Assembly (NCBI GenBank): GCA_009746045.1
Contig: RPFO01000102.1
Span: 690,322-754,321 of the forward strand
Source of the DNA: Mesostigma viride
Taxonomy: Eukaryota > Streptophyta > Mesostigmatophyceae > Mesostigmatales > Mesostigmataceae
Length of the DNA: 64,000 nt
Direction: 5' to 3'
Each line of letters begins with the position of its first letter. The stretch's first letter is position 1. The position numbers were made by a program, and so were the translations under genes. Positions 52,560-62,939 of the stretch are shown one piece after another. The notes under the pieces were generated by a model. The model was not told where the DNA came from and searched no databases. It saw only the letters and a program-made list of their open reading frames with translations.

Positions 52560-54319
52560 TGATCACGTCCTCTCTCCTGACTAAGGAAGGGGCTGGTCAG
52601 GTCCCACTGATTAATTTCAGGACCACTCACCTATCACGTGCAGTAACCAGGTCGGTTAAGCGTGTGCAAGTGTGCCAGGGGCAGGAGCCCTTGGTTGATG
52701 ACCTCATACTGCCAGCTGCTAGTCATCCAAGCAGTTTGGGCATTGGTCCTCACTCACTTGCTGGACACAGCCCTATCAACTACCAAGGCCTGGTGAAGCT
52801 CATGTCCTCTCCCATTATGTGTCCCCAGGTCACACTGGGTCTGATTAAATCTGGGGAGGACTGGATCTCCAAGAAATGCGTGGAACCTGTCAATGACCTG
52901 CCTCCTGCACGACGTCTACTCAAGCTCAAGTTTGTCATCAAGATGAAGGAGGTGGACGGGGTCAAGGTACCACATGTCAGGCCAGTGCTGAATGAGTTCA
53001 AGGGTACTGGTGAGTGCACTGCTGAGGAGTTGTATACCCCTGGCATGCTGCATGACACTTGGAGGCTGCTGCTGTGTGTATTTCTAGGCCTTCTCAACAA
53101 GGGCTTGGACTATGGCTCAGTGGTGGTAGACTTCAAGAGGGCATTTCTGGAGGGGATGCAGATGTGGCACAGGAAAAGTGGGAGGGCAAGACGCCTTTCT
53201 ATGTTAGGGTGCCTGCTGTATGGAAAAGGGACATCCACACGGAGTTCCTTAAAATCCTCAAGGGCCTGGAGGGCCTGAGGTCAAGTCCAATAATCTGGAG
53301 GGAGACTCTCAACCGTTTCCTGAAGGAGCATTGCAACTTGAAGGTCTCTCCTGTAGACCCCTGTCTGTTTCTGGGGCAATGGGAAGGCCTGCCAGTGTAT
53401 GCTTCGCTGCACGGGGATGACCTACATCTGATAGCTCCCACGTCGTGGCTTAAGGAGCTGATCTCCATCATTAAGTCCAAGTTTCCTCTGGGTAGGGAGC
53501 AATGGCAGGTGGAGAATGAGCCTCTGCTGTTTGTGGGCATGGAGGCCACACTGGTGAAGAAGGGGGGAGTGGCGTATGCTGCTGGTGGGGGGCAATGATT
53601 ATCAAGAGACCCTCATTAGCAAGCTTCCTCCAACCATCACACAGGCACTGTGTCCCATGGTGAGGGGCATGGTTGCTTGGGTGGCAGGCATTTCCAGGCC
53701 AGACCTTATGGTCATAGCCAGGTTGCCTGATGACATGCTGGTGGAGCTAGGGTCTGCCAAGGTGGCTGATCAGGTCAGGGCTTCATCTGGCATTCTGTTG
53801 TCTGCAGTGGATTTATCACAACCCATTTGCATGGAGCTGTATGTGGATAGCTCAATGGACAGCAGGCAGGTCTCCAAGGTCAGGGGCAGGGCTGCAGGGC
53901 TCTTTGTGCTCAGACAGGAAGGCCTGGGGAGTTTGGTGAGCTGGTTTAGTCGCCTGCACAAACGGGTGGCTGTCAGCAGTGATGTGGCAGAATGCAGGGC
54001 TATTTGTGAAGGCATTCACACAAGCCTTTATCTGAAGGAGTTGCTTCATCAGATGACTTCTAACACTCCTTGGCCACTTCAGGTTACCACTCTTCTAAAA
54101 ACAGACTCCATGGGGATGGTGCAGTTTGTGCACAGGCAGATGGCCAGAAGTAGGGACTTGGATTATCTCCTTCTTAAGGAGTTGTCCTCCTTGGCCAATA
54201 TTGAGCATATCCCTGGGGTTGACAATCCTGCTGATGCTTTGACCAAGCTAGTGCAGAAGGCAGCAGTGCAATACAAGGTTCTTCAGTCTCTGATGGACCC
54301 ATCTCAGCAAGCTGTCTAA
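52560..54319 (+). pseudogene. Copia-like 2 reverse transcriptase and RNase H, frameshifted
   Basis: Three frames in series. Frame one (to ~53165) has LKLKFVIKMKEV and VVDFKRAFLEG. Frame two (~53165-53585) has GLRSSPIIW and YASLHGDDLHLIAP, the catalytic motif being HGDD. Frame three (53585-54319) has the RNase H: D in LYVDSSMDSRQ, E in DVAECRAIC, D in LKTDSMGMV and the NPADALTKL end. The matched domains and the same odd HGDD motif show common descent with Copia-like 1. Confidence 0.85.
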
Positions 54320-55269
54320 GCTGGTGCATGGTTATAGGGCATTGGAGAGCAGATTGTGTGGTAGTGTCAGCATTGTGACTGGCATAATACCTGTATTTTA
54401 GTCTGTACTAAGGCTCATGGACCATGGTACACTCACTCTGATTTTAATCAGGATACAGCCAGGTTTTGGCTGGGGTTCATGCTGTTGACTACACAAGGTT
54501 GACAGGTCCATTACAGACCATGTATTCTATTTTAAAAGAAATGTATATTTGTACATACTTCTCACAATGGTCTGGGAACCTTTATTCTGGGGTTTATAGG
54601 GCGGGGTTCGATTCCCTGGTATTATGTTTCTACAAGCTGGCCTGTTCAGGTGTTTGCCTGTTCAGACTTCCCTAGTTCCCCAGGGCAGGATTTAATTGTT
54701 GCCTATGTGTTTCATTTTGTCATTTGTTTGCTGTGGCAGTTTACCATCTGGCAAGTAGACGGGCGCCGTAAGACGGGCGCCAATAGACCCCTGTTGAGAG
54801 AATGACAGGCAAACTATTGTAATACGCCTTACTTTGTCAAGTGGTATTTTAATTGTCATGGATTTATTGTACTTATATTGAATATGTACTGGGTTTTATG
54901 GGATTAGTATCTGGGATTAATGTAACTCACCGCCAGAAGGTCATTGTACTGGAGGCTCTACCGAGGTGATGGGATTAATTCCTGGAGAAGACCTCATAGA
55001 ATTAACCTGTATGTATTTAATTTTGTGTGCTTCTAATATCTGGTGGTACTCTGTAATGCCACTTCCATAGGTTTTTATCCATTTCTCATGGAATGGTTTT
55101 CCCTGTGGCAGATCTGTTTCTTTTCCAGTTCCTTAAAAGAAAAGGCTGGGGGAATGGCAATGGCCATTAAAGACATCTGTTCAAGCTTCAAGCTGGAGTG
55201 AAGGACATTTCAAGCTACTTCAAGGGTCCCTGGCAGGGGATGTGATCCCTAAAGAAAAGAAGGGATTGG
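54320..55269 (+). other. Copia-like 2 3' noncoding region
   Basis: About 950 bases before the right LTR with no recognised ORF. A lone B-box-like ggttcgattcc is at 54605-54615. The region ends in a purine-rich tract. Confidence 0.6.
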
Positions 55270-55885
55270 AGTTAACGTAAAGGATTTACGTTAGATGGAT
55301 AGAGATTGTTACGCTCTTTCCAACGGCACCTTGAACGCCTCATTTGGTTAAGGAACGTAAAAGTTATGACGTTTCCTAGGCTGTGCCGACAGTACCCGGC
55401 GCGCCACTGTGGGCGCGTACGGACACAGGATGTACAAGTGTCACTTTGATAGTCCGCAGGACGTTGACAGGACTTGTACAGGACTTGATGGTCAATTGAT
55501 AGGTAGGCGTGCTGTAGCGCGCCAGGACCTATGAGACAATTGATGCTGAGTAGTGTACGGATAGGTCCACAGGACTAGCCGTATGGACAATTGATAGATC
55601 TGCGCGCCAAAGGCGTGCCAGAGTCTGTGTAATCAATTGATTGACAGTTCAGCTGTGACAGTACAGCTGAATACTTGGACGCGTCCCTAACAACCTATAT
55701 GTGTGACTTGGTCGCACCGGGACGCTAGTTCTTGCGTGCACGTTCTCTTGGCACTGCGACCCTGTCGTCTGTGCTGCGTGCAGTCTTGGAAGTGACGTGA
55801 CTTACGTCTGTGTTTCCTGTTATTAATAAAGGCAACTTCCTGCAAGAACCATGGCGGAATTCGTGGCATCCTCACTCTTACAACT
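55270..55885 (+). repeat. Copia-like 2 right LTR
   Basis: 616 bases, identical by eye to the left LTR, followed by the CCACG target duplicate. Confidence 0.95.
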
Positions 55886-56560
55886 CCACGACCCATTTTC
55901 GTCTCCAGTTCACTCGATTCGTCGCTACTCCTTTCCCTCCCCTAGCCCTTCTTCCCCTCATTCGCGGTAACTCAGTACGATTCAGTTCAGTCTCTCTTTG
56001 TGCCCCTACGTGGCATTTTCGCTTAGTATTCCTTACTTCTCAGAGGCCGCTCCCCCCCCCCGCGCCACTTCCCCTGCGTTTGCCACCGGAACTATCCCCG
56101 CGCCACTTCCCCTGCGTTTTGCCACCGGAACTCCAAGCAGAGAGTTGTTTTTTACTACTAAAGGATATTATCGCTTACTAAGAGCTTCTACTAAGAGATG
56201 CTACAAAAAGTGCCACGTGTCGTACAACCAACGTAGCTCATAGCACACTCCCAAAGTTGCCGTTTTCGATCCGGCGCAGCCTTTTGGCTGACAGAGCGCA
56301 CTCGGCCATTTTTCACTTTGGCTGGCGCCGGGCGGTGCGGTAGGCCAAACCAGGGAGTGCACTCTTGTACGATTTTAGGGGGGGATGTCCCCCCCCCTAC
56401 AACTACCCTAGTCCTTCCACGGCGTTGAGTCGCCATGCGTCCAGGCATAGTTTTCTCGCTTAATACAAAGGACAGAGTTGGGATGAATTAAACAAATACA
56501 ACAAACTTTTTATTAGCATTGGTGACAGACCAGATAAAAAATCCATGCTGTTAAACAGAA
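55886..56560. other. Host flank right of Copia-like 2
   Basis: Contains two tandem copies of cgcgccacttcccctgcgtt followed by tgccaccgga at 56062-56135. No gene recognised. Confidence 0.45.
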
Positions 56561-56569
56561 AATTTAATT

Positions 56570-56900
56570 AATTAGGAACATCACTCCGTTGGGAGTCAAT
56601 GTAGCACATATCCCTGAGAAGGGGCATATGGCTTTTAATACATCCTAGGCTACTTCATGCAAGGGTGGGAATGTAAGCTACCCTTGCTCTAGGTGCACCA
56701 GGGCACCGGCACCACCATGCTGTCTCAGGTTCAAGCCGCCTAAGGGGGGGATCCTGGCACGGGGGAGGAAGATCATCATGGCTATACAAGGGCTAGGGCA
56801 TGGCTTCTCGGCAGAGAGCATCTCTCTGCATAGGCATAGCATGGCTAAATTCTTAATGCAACATCCATGGGGGCCGGTCCCATTATAGACAAAGCATGGC
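56570..56900 (-). repeat. LINE/SINE-like 3' end, minus orientation
   Basis: Inverted match to 1680-1815. On the minus strand the unit ends in a degenerate hairpin (TGCT...GACTCCCAACGGAGTGA) and a taattaattaaat tail at 56570-56580. Confidence 0.5.
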
Positions 56901-58327
56901 TAAATGTTGAAGGCATCATCCATGGGGGCCATTAATTAACCCGGGGACTCGGCGCGGCGAATATTTTCCGCGCCAAAAAAATTCCGCGGTACCCTCCGTA
57001 CCGTGAAAAGTGGGTGCACGGTGCGCGCACCCCTTGCGGAAGTGGCCATATGGCGACTGCTTTTAGATGAAACGTGACAAATCTGGCTCGCGGAAAGCAG
57101 AAAAAATGCTCGATTGTTGGAGAAAATCAGCTACTGATTCTAATTTATGGTGGGATGGTTGCGATCTATAATGTCGCGGGCTTTTTTTCTTTGCCATCGG
57201 CAGGGGGGGTCCGGCCTGAATTTCTGTCGGGATGAATAAAGTATAATGGATGCCTGCCGGTGTGATTGTCGATTGTTGCCAGTTTTGATGGTCGTAAGGA
57301 AAGCTAGTTTAATGATGTTTCTAAGGCCGTAAAAATTCCCGCTGCTTTCTTTACCTTTCCCGTCATTTTGCGGTAAGATAACATTAGGCCTGCGCGATGT
57401 GTGCCCAACCTCTCCATGAAAGGGTGGCCTTTCTTGCGCGCCTGGGCACGAATAAATGCCCGTTATGGTACGTTCTTGTATTAAACGTCTTAATCTAGCG
57501 TTTTCTTGCTTTCTTAGCTCGTTGAGCGTAAGCTTTTTGCCTTCTTTCCGGCCAGATGCTGCCAGTAAGTTGCGGGTCCTGGCGCTGCATCGCTGGATTC
57601 CTGGATGTCTTTTAGCAAGTTCGTCTGTGACATGGCTGGCTTTCTGCAGCGCGTGGCACACAACCTGTCGGGAAGGTGTAATGCTTTTATTTCCATGCTT
57701 CTCTGAAATTTCTTTTGCTTTATAGACAGTTGTGTTCGAGGAAATTCACGCGGTCTTCCTAAGCAGCGGCATCATTTTCCCCAGACACTGACGAGCTGGC
57801 ACCTGTCTCCTGAAGAAAGTGGCTCGTGCTTGTTAGAAAGGAGGCAGTGTGCATTTTGTGGGACACAATGCTTTGGTGGCACATGCGTCAGGTAGGTTGT
57901 TCCAATGGTCTCTTCACCTTTCCCACTGAGTAAATGATAGCCTTTGTCATGCTAACCAGAGCAGCTAGCCACAGGTTGGCTGGATAAAAGGCAGCTTATT
58001 TTCTCTTTATATACTGCGTGTGTGGTCCTCCACGTGTCCGGCTTGTTGGGCATTTTGGAAGAGGGTTTTTAATGTGTTGTTGGGTGAAACAACTTGGTTG
58101 TTGGCACAAAATCACACATTATTAGCCTGAGATAGGCATTACATATGCTGCTCAGGCGTGTCGTCCTACCAGCCTTGTTGTTAAGGGTAGACTCACAAGG
58201 CTGGCTGTGCCGATGGAGGGGTGGGGCGTATGAGGCTCCGGACATCCTCCTCACACTCCGTGATCAATGTGGGCATGTTTTTGGGTGTCTAGGGTAGCAA
58301 AACAGATGTCATTTTGGCTCAGCACTA
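56901..58327. other. Mixed region with one unrecognised ORF
   Basis: Apart from the minus-strand ORF at 57140-57745 nothing is recognised. GC-rich start with cgcg motifs, then AT-rich. Confidence 0.4.
57140..57745 (-). CDS. Hypothetical ORF, possible DNA-binding fragment
   Basis: Open on the minus strand from about 57745 (no ATG at that end; first ATG at 57661) to 57140. The N-terminal part (AKEISEKHGNKSITPSRQVV) has the spacing of a helix-turn-helix and the next part (LTLNELRKQENARLRRLIQE) is a likely long helix. The C-terminal part is low in recognisable pattern. It could be an exon or a transposase fragment. I do not recognise the family. Confidence 0.3.
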   Translation of the reverse strand: MSSNTTVYKAKEISEKHGNKSITPSRQVVCHALQKASHVTDELAKRHPGIQRCSARTRNLLAASGRKEGKKLTLNELRKQENARLRRLIQERTITGIYSCPGAQERPPFHGEVGHTSRRPNVILPQNDGKGKESSGNFYGLRNIIKLAFLTTIKTGNNRQSHRQASIILYSSRQKFRPDPPCRWQRKKARDIIDRNHPTIN

Positions 58328-60411
58328 TCGGATTTCTCTGAAAATAGTTTCTTATAATGGGCGAGAACGAACGCCGCAATCGAAGTGTTCCTGACGGCGG
58401 CAAAGATTACGTGGCACGCTCTTGGGGTTCCAGTTTCGCTGGCATGGCCGGCGACTAGGGCCGTTTTTAGCGGATGATAATCAGTTTGGATTTTGTAACT
58501 GGGTGATTAGTTACGGGCAGTTTTCGTTGTTGTTCAGGCGGTTAAAAAGGTCGTATTTATAAGGCCTTTTAATTTTGTATGCTGGCCTGAAACTGCCTTT
58601 GATTGGCGACTAGTGTAGTTAAAAGTTCTGACTCGAATCATTTTGCTGACATTTCGTAGTTGCCGGTCTGACATTAGTTGTGTCAGTAAGGCTGGGATTT
58701 TTTTAGGGGCGTTGCCATGTAGCGTGTTGTGTCGTCTTTTTAGGGACCTTGCGAGGAAGGGGAAGGTCTTTTTTCTTGCATGACGCTGGGCACGCGTTGG
58801 CCGAGGCTATGGTGGTGCAAGGAATGCCGACGCCTCCCCGGCCTTGTGCCCGCTCGGGCGCAGGGCTTAATTAAATTAACAGACGGGCGGCAGCCCCTGA
58901 GCTTCCGGTTTCACGGAAGTCACAGCGGCTGCCAAGTGTCCGGACTGATTCTCACTTTGGTACTGGGTCCGGATGGTCGGGAATCTGCGCAGGAGGTTGG
59001 GCTGCGCTAGTGCAATATTCAGATCGAATATGAAGGGGAAGATCTGCTTGTCGAAACGGAAGGGCTGGCCTGCGTGGCAGCCTTGTACCTGAGGATGCTT
59101 GCGCTTCGGGTTAAGGTTCTGTGACGTTGGCTGGCCTGCCTTGGGCTGGTTCGTACCTGGGGATGCTTGCGCTCCGGGTTGGACTAGTTGAGGTCGTGGC
59201 GATAATTTTAATAAATTTAAAAATATTTTCACTCACACCGTTGTTTGGCGCGCGGTCTCGGCGCTGGGGGTGAGGGCTGATATGCGGCCTTGATTATATG
59301 CCTAACGGTAAATCTGTTAGCATGGTAGGTGCGGGGGTGTGCCCCCTGTCAAGGACGATGCTCTCCTAAAGGGGTCGTGGCGAAATATAGTGAGAAACGA
59401 AACTTGGGGTTTCGGTAATTGCTTGATCGCTGTGTCTTCTGCTGTGTCTTCGCAACAACAACAACTCCTGTTGCCGATCAGAGGGGAGGCCTTCTTTGGG
59501 GTCGGTGGCGGGCCCTGCAAAGGGTCAATTCGCGGGAATGTGGTTACCTATAACAGTGCATCAATGCATCCACAGCTGCTGGTGTTAAAACGGGGTCCAT
59601 TGCGGCAGGGCATTCTCGATGGACACGCGGTCCTGGGAGAGAGGGGAGCGGCTTTGAGTCAGCCAGGCGTGGGGGAGTTGGGGATTCGCAAACTTTGCTC
59701 GGAGAACTGCAAATGGCAGGGGACGCCATTTTGCTGTCCATTTTAAGCGACCACTTAATGTTTTCAATAAGAAGTTGGTGGAGTGGGAGCAATGGATACA
59801 CGAATCGGATTTCTCTGAAAATAGTTTCTTATAATGGGCGAGAACGAACGCCGCAATCGAAGTGTTCCTGACGGCGGCAAAGATTACGTGGCACGCTCTT
59901 GGGGTTCCAGTTTCGCTGGCATGGCCGGCGACTAGGGCCGTTTTTAGCGGATGATAATCAGTTTGGATTTTGTAACTGGGTGATTAGTTACGGGCAGTTT
60001 TCGTTGTTGTTCAGGCGGTTAAAAAGGTCGTATTTATAAGGCCTTTTAATTTTGTATGCTGGCCTGAAACTGCCTTTGATTGGCGACTAGTGTAGTTAAA
60101 AGTTCTGACTCGAATCATTTTGCTGACATTTCGTAGTTGCCGGTCTGACATTAGTTGTGTCAGTAAGGCTGGGATTTTTTTAGGGGCGTTGCCATGTAGC
60201 GTGTTGTGTCGTCTTTTTAGGGACCTTGCGAGGAAGGGGAAGGTCTTTTTTCTTGCCCACCCACCCTCCCTGTGTTTTGTTGTCTTGGGGATTCGCAAAC
60301 TTTGCTCGGAGAACTGCAAATGGCAGGGGACGCCATTTTGCTGTCCATTTTAAGCGACCACTTAATGTTTTCAATAAGAAGTTGGTGGAGTGGGAGCAAT
60401 GGATACACGAA
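58328..60411. repeat. Tandem duplication A-B-C / A-X-C
   Basis: Block A (58328-58777) recurs at 59804-60256 and block C (59678-59804) at 60285-60411, nearly identical. Between A and C the first copy has about 900 bases (B) and the second only 28 (X, ccacccaccctccctgtgtt plus ttgttgtc). The junction between copies shares atcggatttct. No gene is recognised in A, B or C. Confidence 0.88.
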
Positions 60412-60934
60412 GCTCAATTCTCTTTTAGCGTCTACCCAGGTGGCATCACAGGAAAGTCAATAACTTGAGCTAGGGGTGTCAGATTGAGCTCAAATTTTGG
60501 CAGTGTGTTTCCCCTTACTCAGTGGAATTTTGTATGTATGGATGACCCAATCTGATGTGTTAATGATTTGATTTATTTTTTTTGGCTAAAAAAAGTACCC
60601 ATTTCGCGGGAAAATTAATAACTCAAACAAATGTGACCATTTTGGCCATGTAAATAGCCCAGCTTTTAAAAAAGTGGGGGAACTTTGCAGGTATGTATGG
60701 GCAAGTCATTTAGACAACTTAGTGGTTTGTCTTGGGCAAAATATCCCATAAATAGCGTCTTTTTCTATTTTTAGCTCGCCACCGGTGCGTGGTTGGGGGT
60801 AGTACCCCCAACAAGTGGTGGTATGGATGTCCAAACATCATATTTATGGTACCCAATCATCACTCGATTTTTCCCATGTGCATTGCAACTGATACTCACT
60901 AAAGTCTGTTTTTCAGGCTTTTGGACGTGCGAGT
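60412..60934. other. Spacer, no gene seen
   Basis: AT-rich sequence with short homopolymer runs. Nothing recognised. Confidence 0.4.
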
Positions 60935-61380
60935 CCCCTTAATTAATTAATAGACTCGTGCTCCCGTTGGGGAGTCACGGAGCATTAACCCCGATGGATG
61001 GATGGATGGGTGCAAACAGTCCTACCGGTCTAATCTATCTACATCGGCTACATACTACATCTATCTAACTGAGCATTCTAACTACAACATCTATCTAGCT
61101 AGGCAGCCGCACGCTGCCCTAGGGGAGCTATCTGGCGTGCCTCCCGCGGGATTGCACACGCGGGCGCTTCCCCACTGGGGGGGGCTCGTTGTCCTCTATG
61201 ACCTGGGCCCACTTGGCCTCGTCCATCATCTTCTTCCAAATCACAGAGAGGCCTAGGCCCCCCATGTCCTCTACTAGCTGTTCTTTGAAGGTGCGGGCCT
61301 TGCGGCGTCTAACATCACTGTTGATGATGGGGGCCATTATGGGCGCACATGCGCGGGGGCCCGGCCACATGCTAGGCTAA
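60935..61380 (-). mobile_element. LINE-like fragment with 3' hairpin and AATT tail
   Basis: On the minus strand the unit contains the FKEQLVEDMGG coding segment (61370-61128) and ends near 60945-60985 with a hairpin (TGCTCC...GGAGCA) and a TTAATTAATTAAG tail. It shares the coding segment with 905-1131 and the hairpin/tail with 1928-1975. Confidence 0.5.
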
Positions 61381-61545
61381 GCCTTACTAATCTACACTAC
61401 TAGTATATATATTAAAAATATAATTACTTACAGCAGAGTGAAATCACTCAAACCAAAGCAAACGCCCAGCTATGAACCTATATACAGAGCCATGTCAAAG
61501 CTCTATACTACGATAAGACCAATGGAAACGCCTAACGGGAGGAAC

Positions 61546-62935
61546 CTAATAGCCCTGCTGCACCGCAAAATCAGCCCGCGTACGGCGGAGCATGATGTCA
61601 GCCATGGCCCGAGTCAGCGCCACCGACAAGCGCTGACGCCAATATGACGTCCAGGTCCGCGCCGACCATGGGGCCCGCTGGCCCTCCAGGTCCAGCCGGT
61701 CCTCCCGGAGCCGGCAACACTCCTTGAAGAAGGCGGAGGTCAGGGGCCCCATGGCCCCAAACTCCTCCAGGACAAAGGGCACCACACGATGGTGCCCGAC
61801 GTCGCCGTAGGCCAGGAGCTTGGCCCGCTCCGCCCGGTCCGCCGTGTAACCTGCCGTGAGGGAGGCCCCAGCCACGTGGCTAAGAGCCAAGGGCCGCGCC
61901 ACCGAAACGTCAATAAGCAGATGCCGGCCACCCCCTCAAAGTCCAGCACCACGATGTCAGGCCGGTGGTTGGGGGAATAGAAGGCAGCGCCATCCGCATC
62001 CTCGGACCGGATGTTCGCGTGGGGGAAAACCGACCGGATCATGGCGAGCACCACCGTCAGGAGGACAGTGTGCAAATACAAATACCAATTCTGATTCTGT
62101 TGGCCCCCCATGCAGGCAAGGTACATAGTGAGTCCCCGTGGGATCCAGCGGCTGCCCACAGCTACCACAAGGCCGCCCGGCCGGAACAAGAGGCTGCGGG
62201 GCAAATAGCTGGTGCCGGAGCGCCACCGAGTAGTGGCTGGGAGCCAAGGCGAATGGGGGGGCCATGGGAAGAGCACGAAGGTACGCCGAGCCCACACTCC
62301 GCAAGGAAAGCGAGAACAGCCACGCACGTCCCTGGGCGTTGAGGTCCGCGAAAAGAGCAATCCAATCAGCCGTGTGCAGAATACCCGCGTAGGTTTTCTG
62401 GTGTTTATCGATGACGCGAGCAGGGAATGCGGCGGGAGATTGAACGGAGGCGACCGAGGGAGTGCCGCGAGGGAGGTGGCGCTGTACCGCCTGAGCGGCA
62501 CGGACGGGAGAACAGGCCTGCTGGATCTCAGCATAGGCCTCCTGGATGGCGGTGACGAAGGGCAAAGGGCTGCTGGGGTCCAGGAGGTCAGGCGCTGCTG
62601 TTGCCAAAAGGGGCAGGAGCCGGCAGCTTTCCGCCCACGACTGAGCGACGGAGCCCAAAAATGCTGCTGGGGCCAGCCGGGCGGCACGAGTCAGACCGCA
62701 GCCACCCATCCGTGCAGGCAGGGAGGCAATGCGAATAGCATGTGGCGGGAGGTCGGGGCCCGGGACCAGCTGCGCCAAGGCCGACTGGATGCATGCGTTC
62801 GTCGTGGCCCTCGGCGGCCAGCCGGACCTGAGCCGGAAGAGCGCCCCGGAGCCAGTGAACGACGCGAGGGTGAGCGCAAAACCACAGAAGCAGACCCTTG
62901 GTCTGCGAATCATGAAGGCGCGCAATCAAGGGCAG
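61546..62935 (-). pseudogene. LINE copy 2 linker, zinc finger and endonuclease, frameshifted
   Basis: Same protein as 38414-39662, read in at least three frames. The zinc finger is CGSCGQPLDPTGTHYVPC, keeping the His of the C-x2-C-x9-H-x4-C pattern; a four-base insertion right there throws the rest out of frame. The nuclease HRPDIVVLDFEG and the C-terminal LRRTRADFAVQQGY are readable in other frames. Confidence 0.85.
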
Positions 62936-62939
62936 TACC

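Larger units (their letters stand above)
47018..55885 (+). mobile_element. Copia-like LTR retrotransposon 2, young copy
   Basis: LTRs 47018-47633 and 55270-55885 are both 616 bases and look identical by eye; ends are AGTT...AACT and the target duplication is CCACG (47013-47017 and 55886-55890). A purine tract (aaagaaaagaagggattgg) precedes the right LTR. The order is ORF0, gag, integrase, protease-like, RT, RNase H, as in Copia-like 1. The gag carries a palindromic element at 48633-49669. Net length about 7.8 kb. Several frame breaks in gag and pol mean it is not autonomous despite its youth. Confidence 0.93.

Noticed and set aside
54605-54615. B-box-like ggttcgattcc in the Copia-like 2 3' region
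   Set aside because: No A box at suitable distance and no tRNA-like context.
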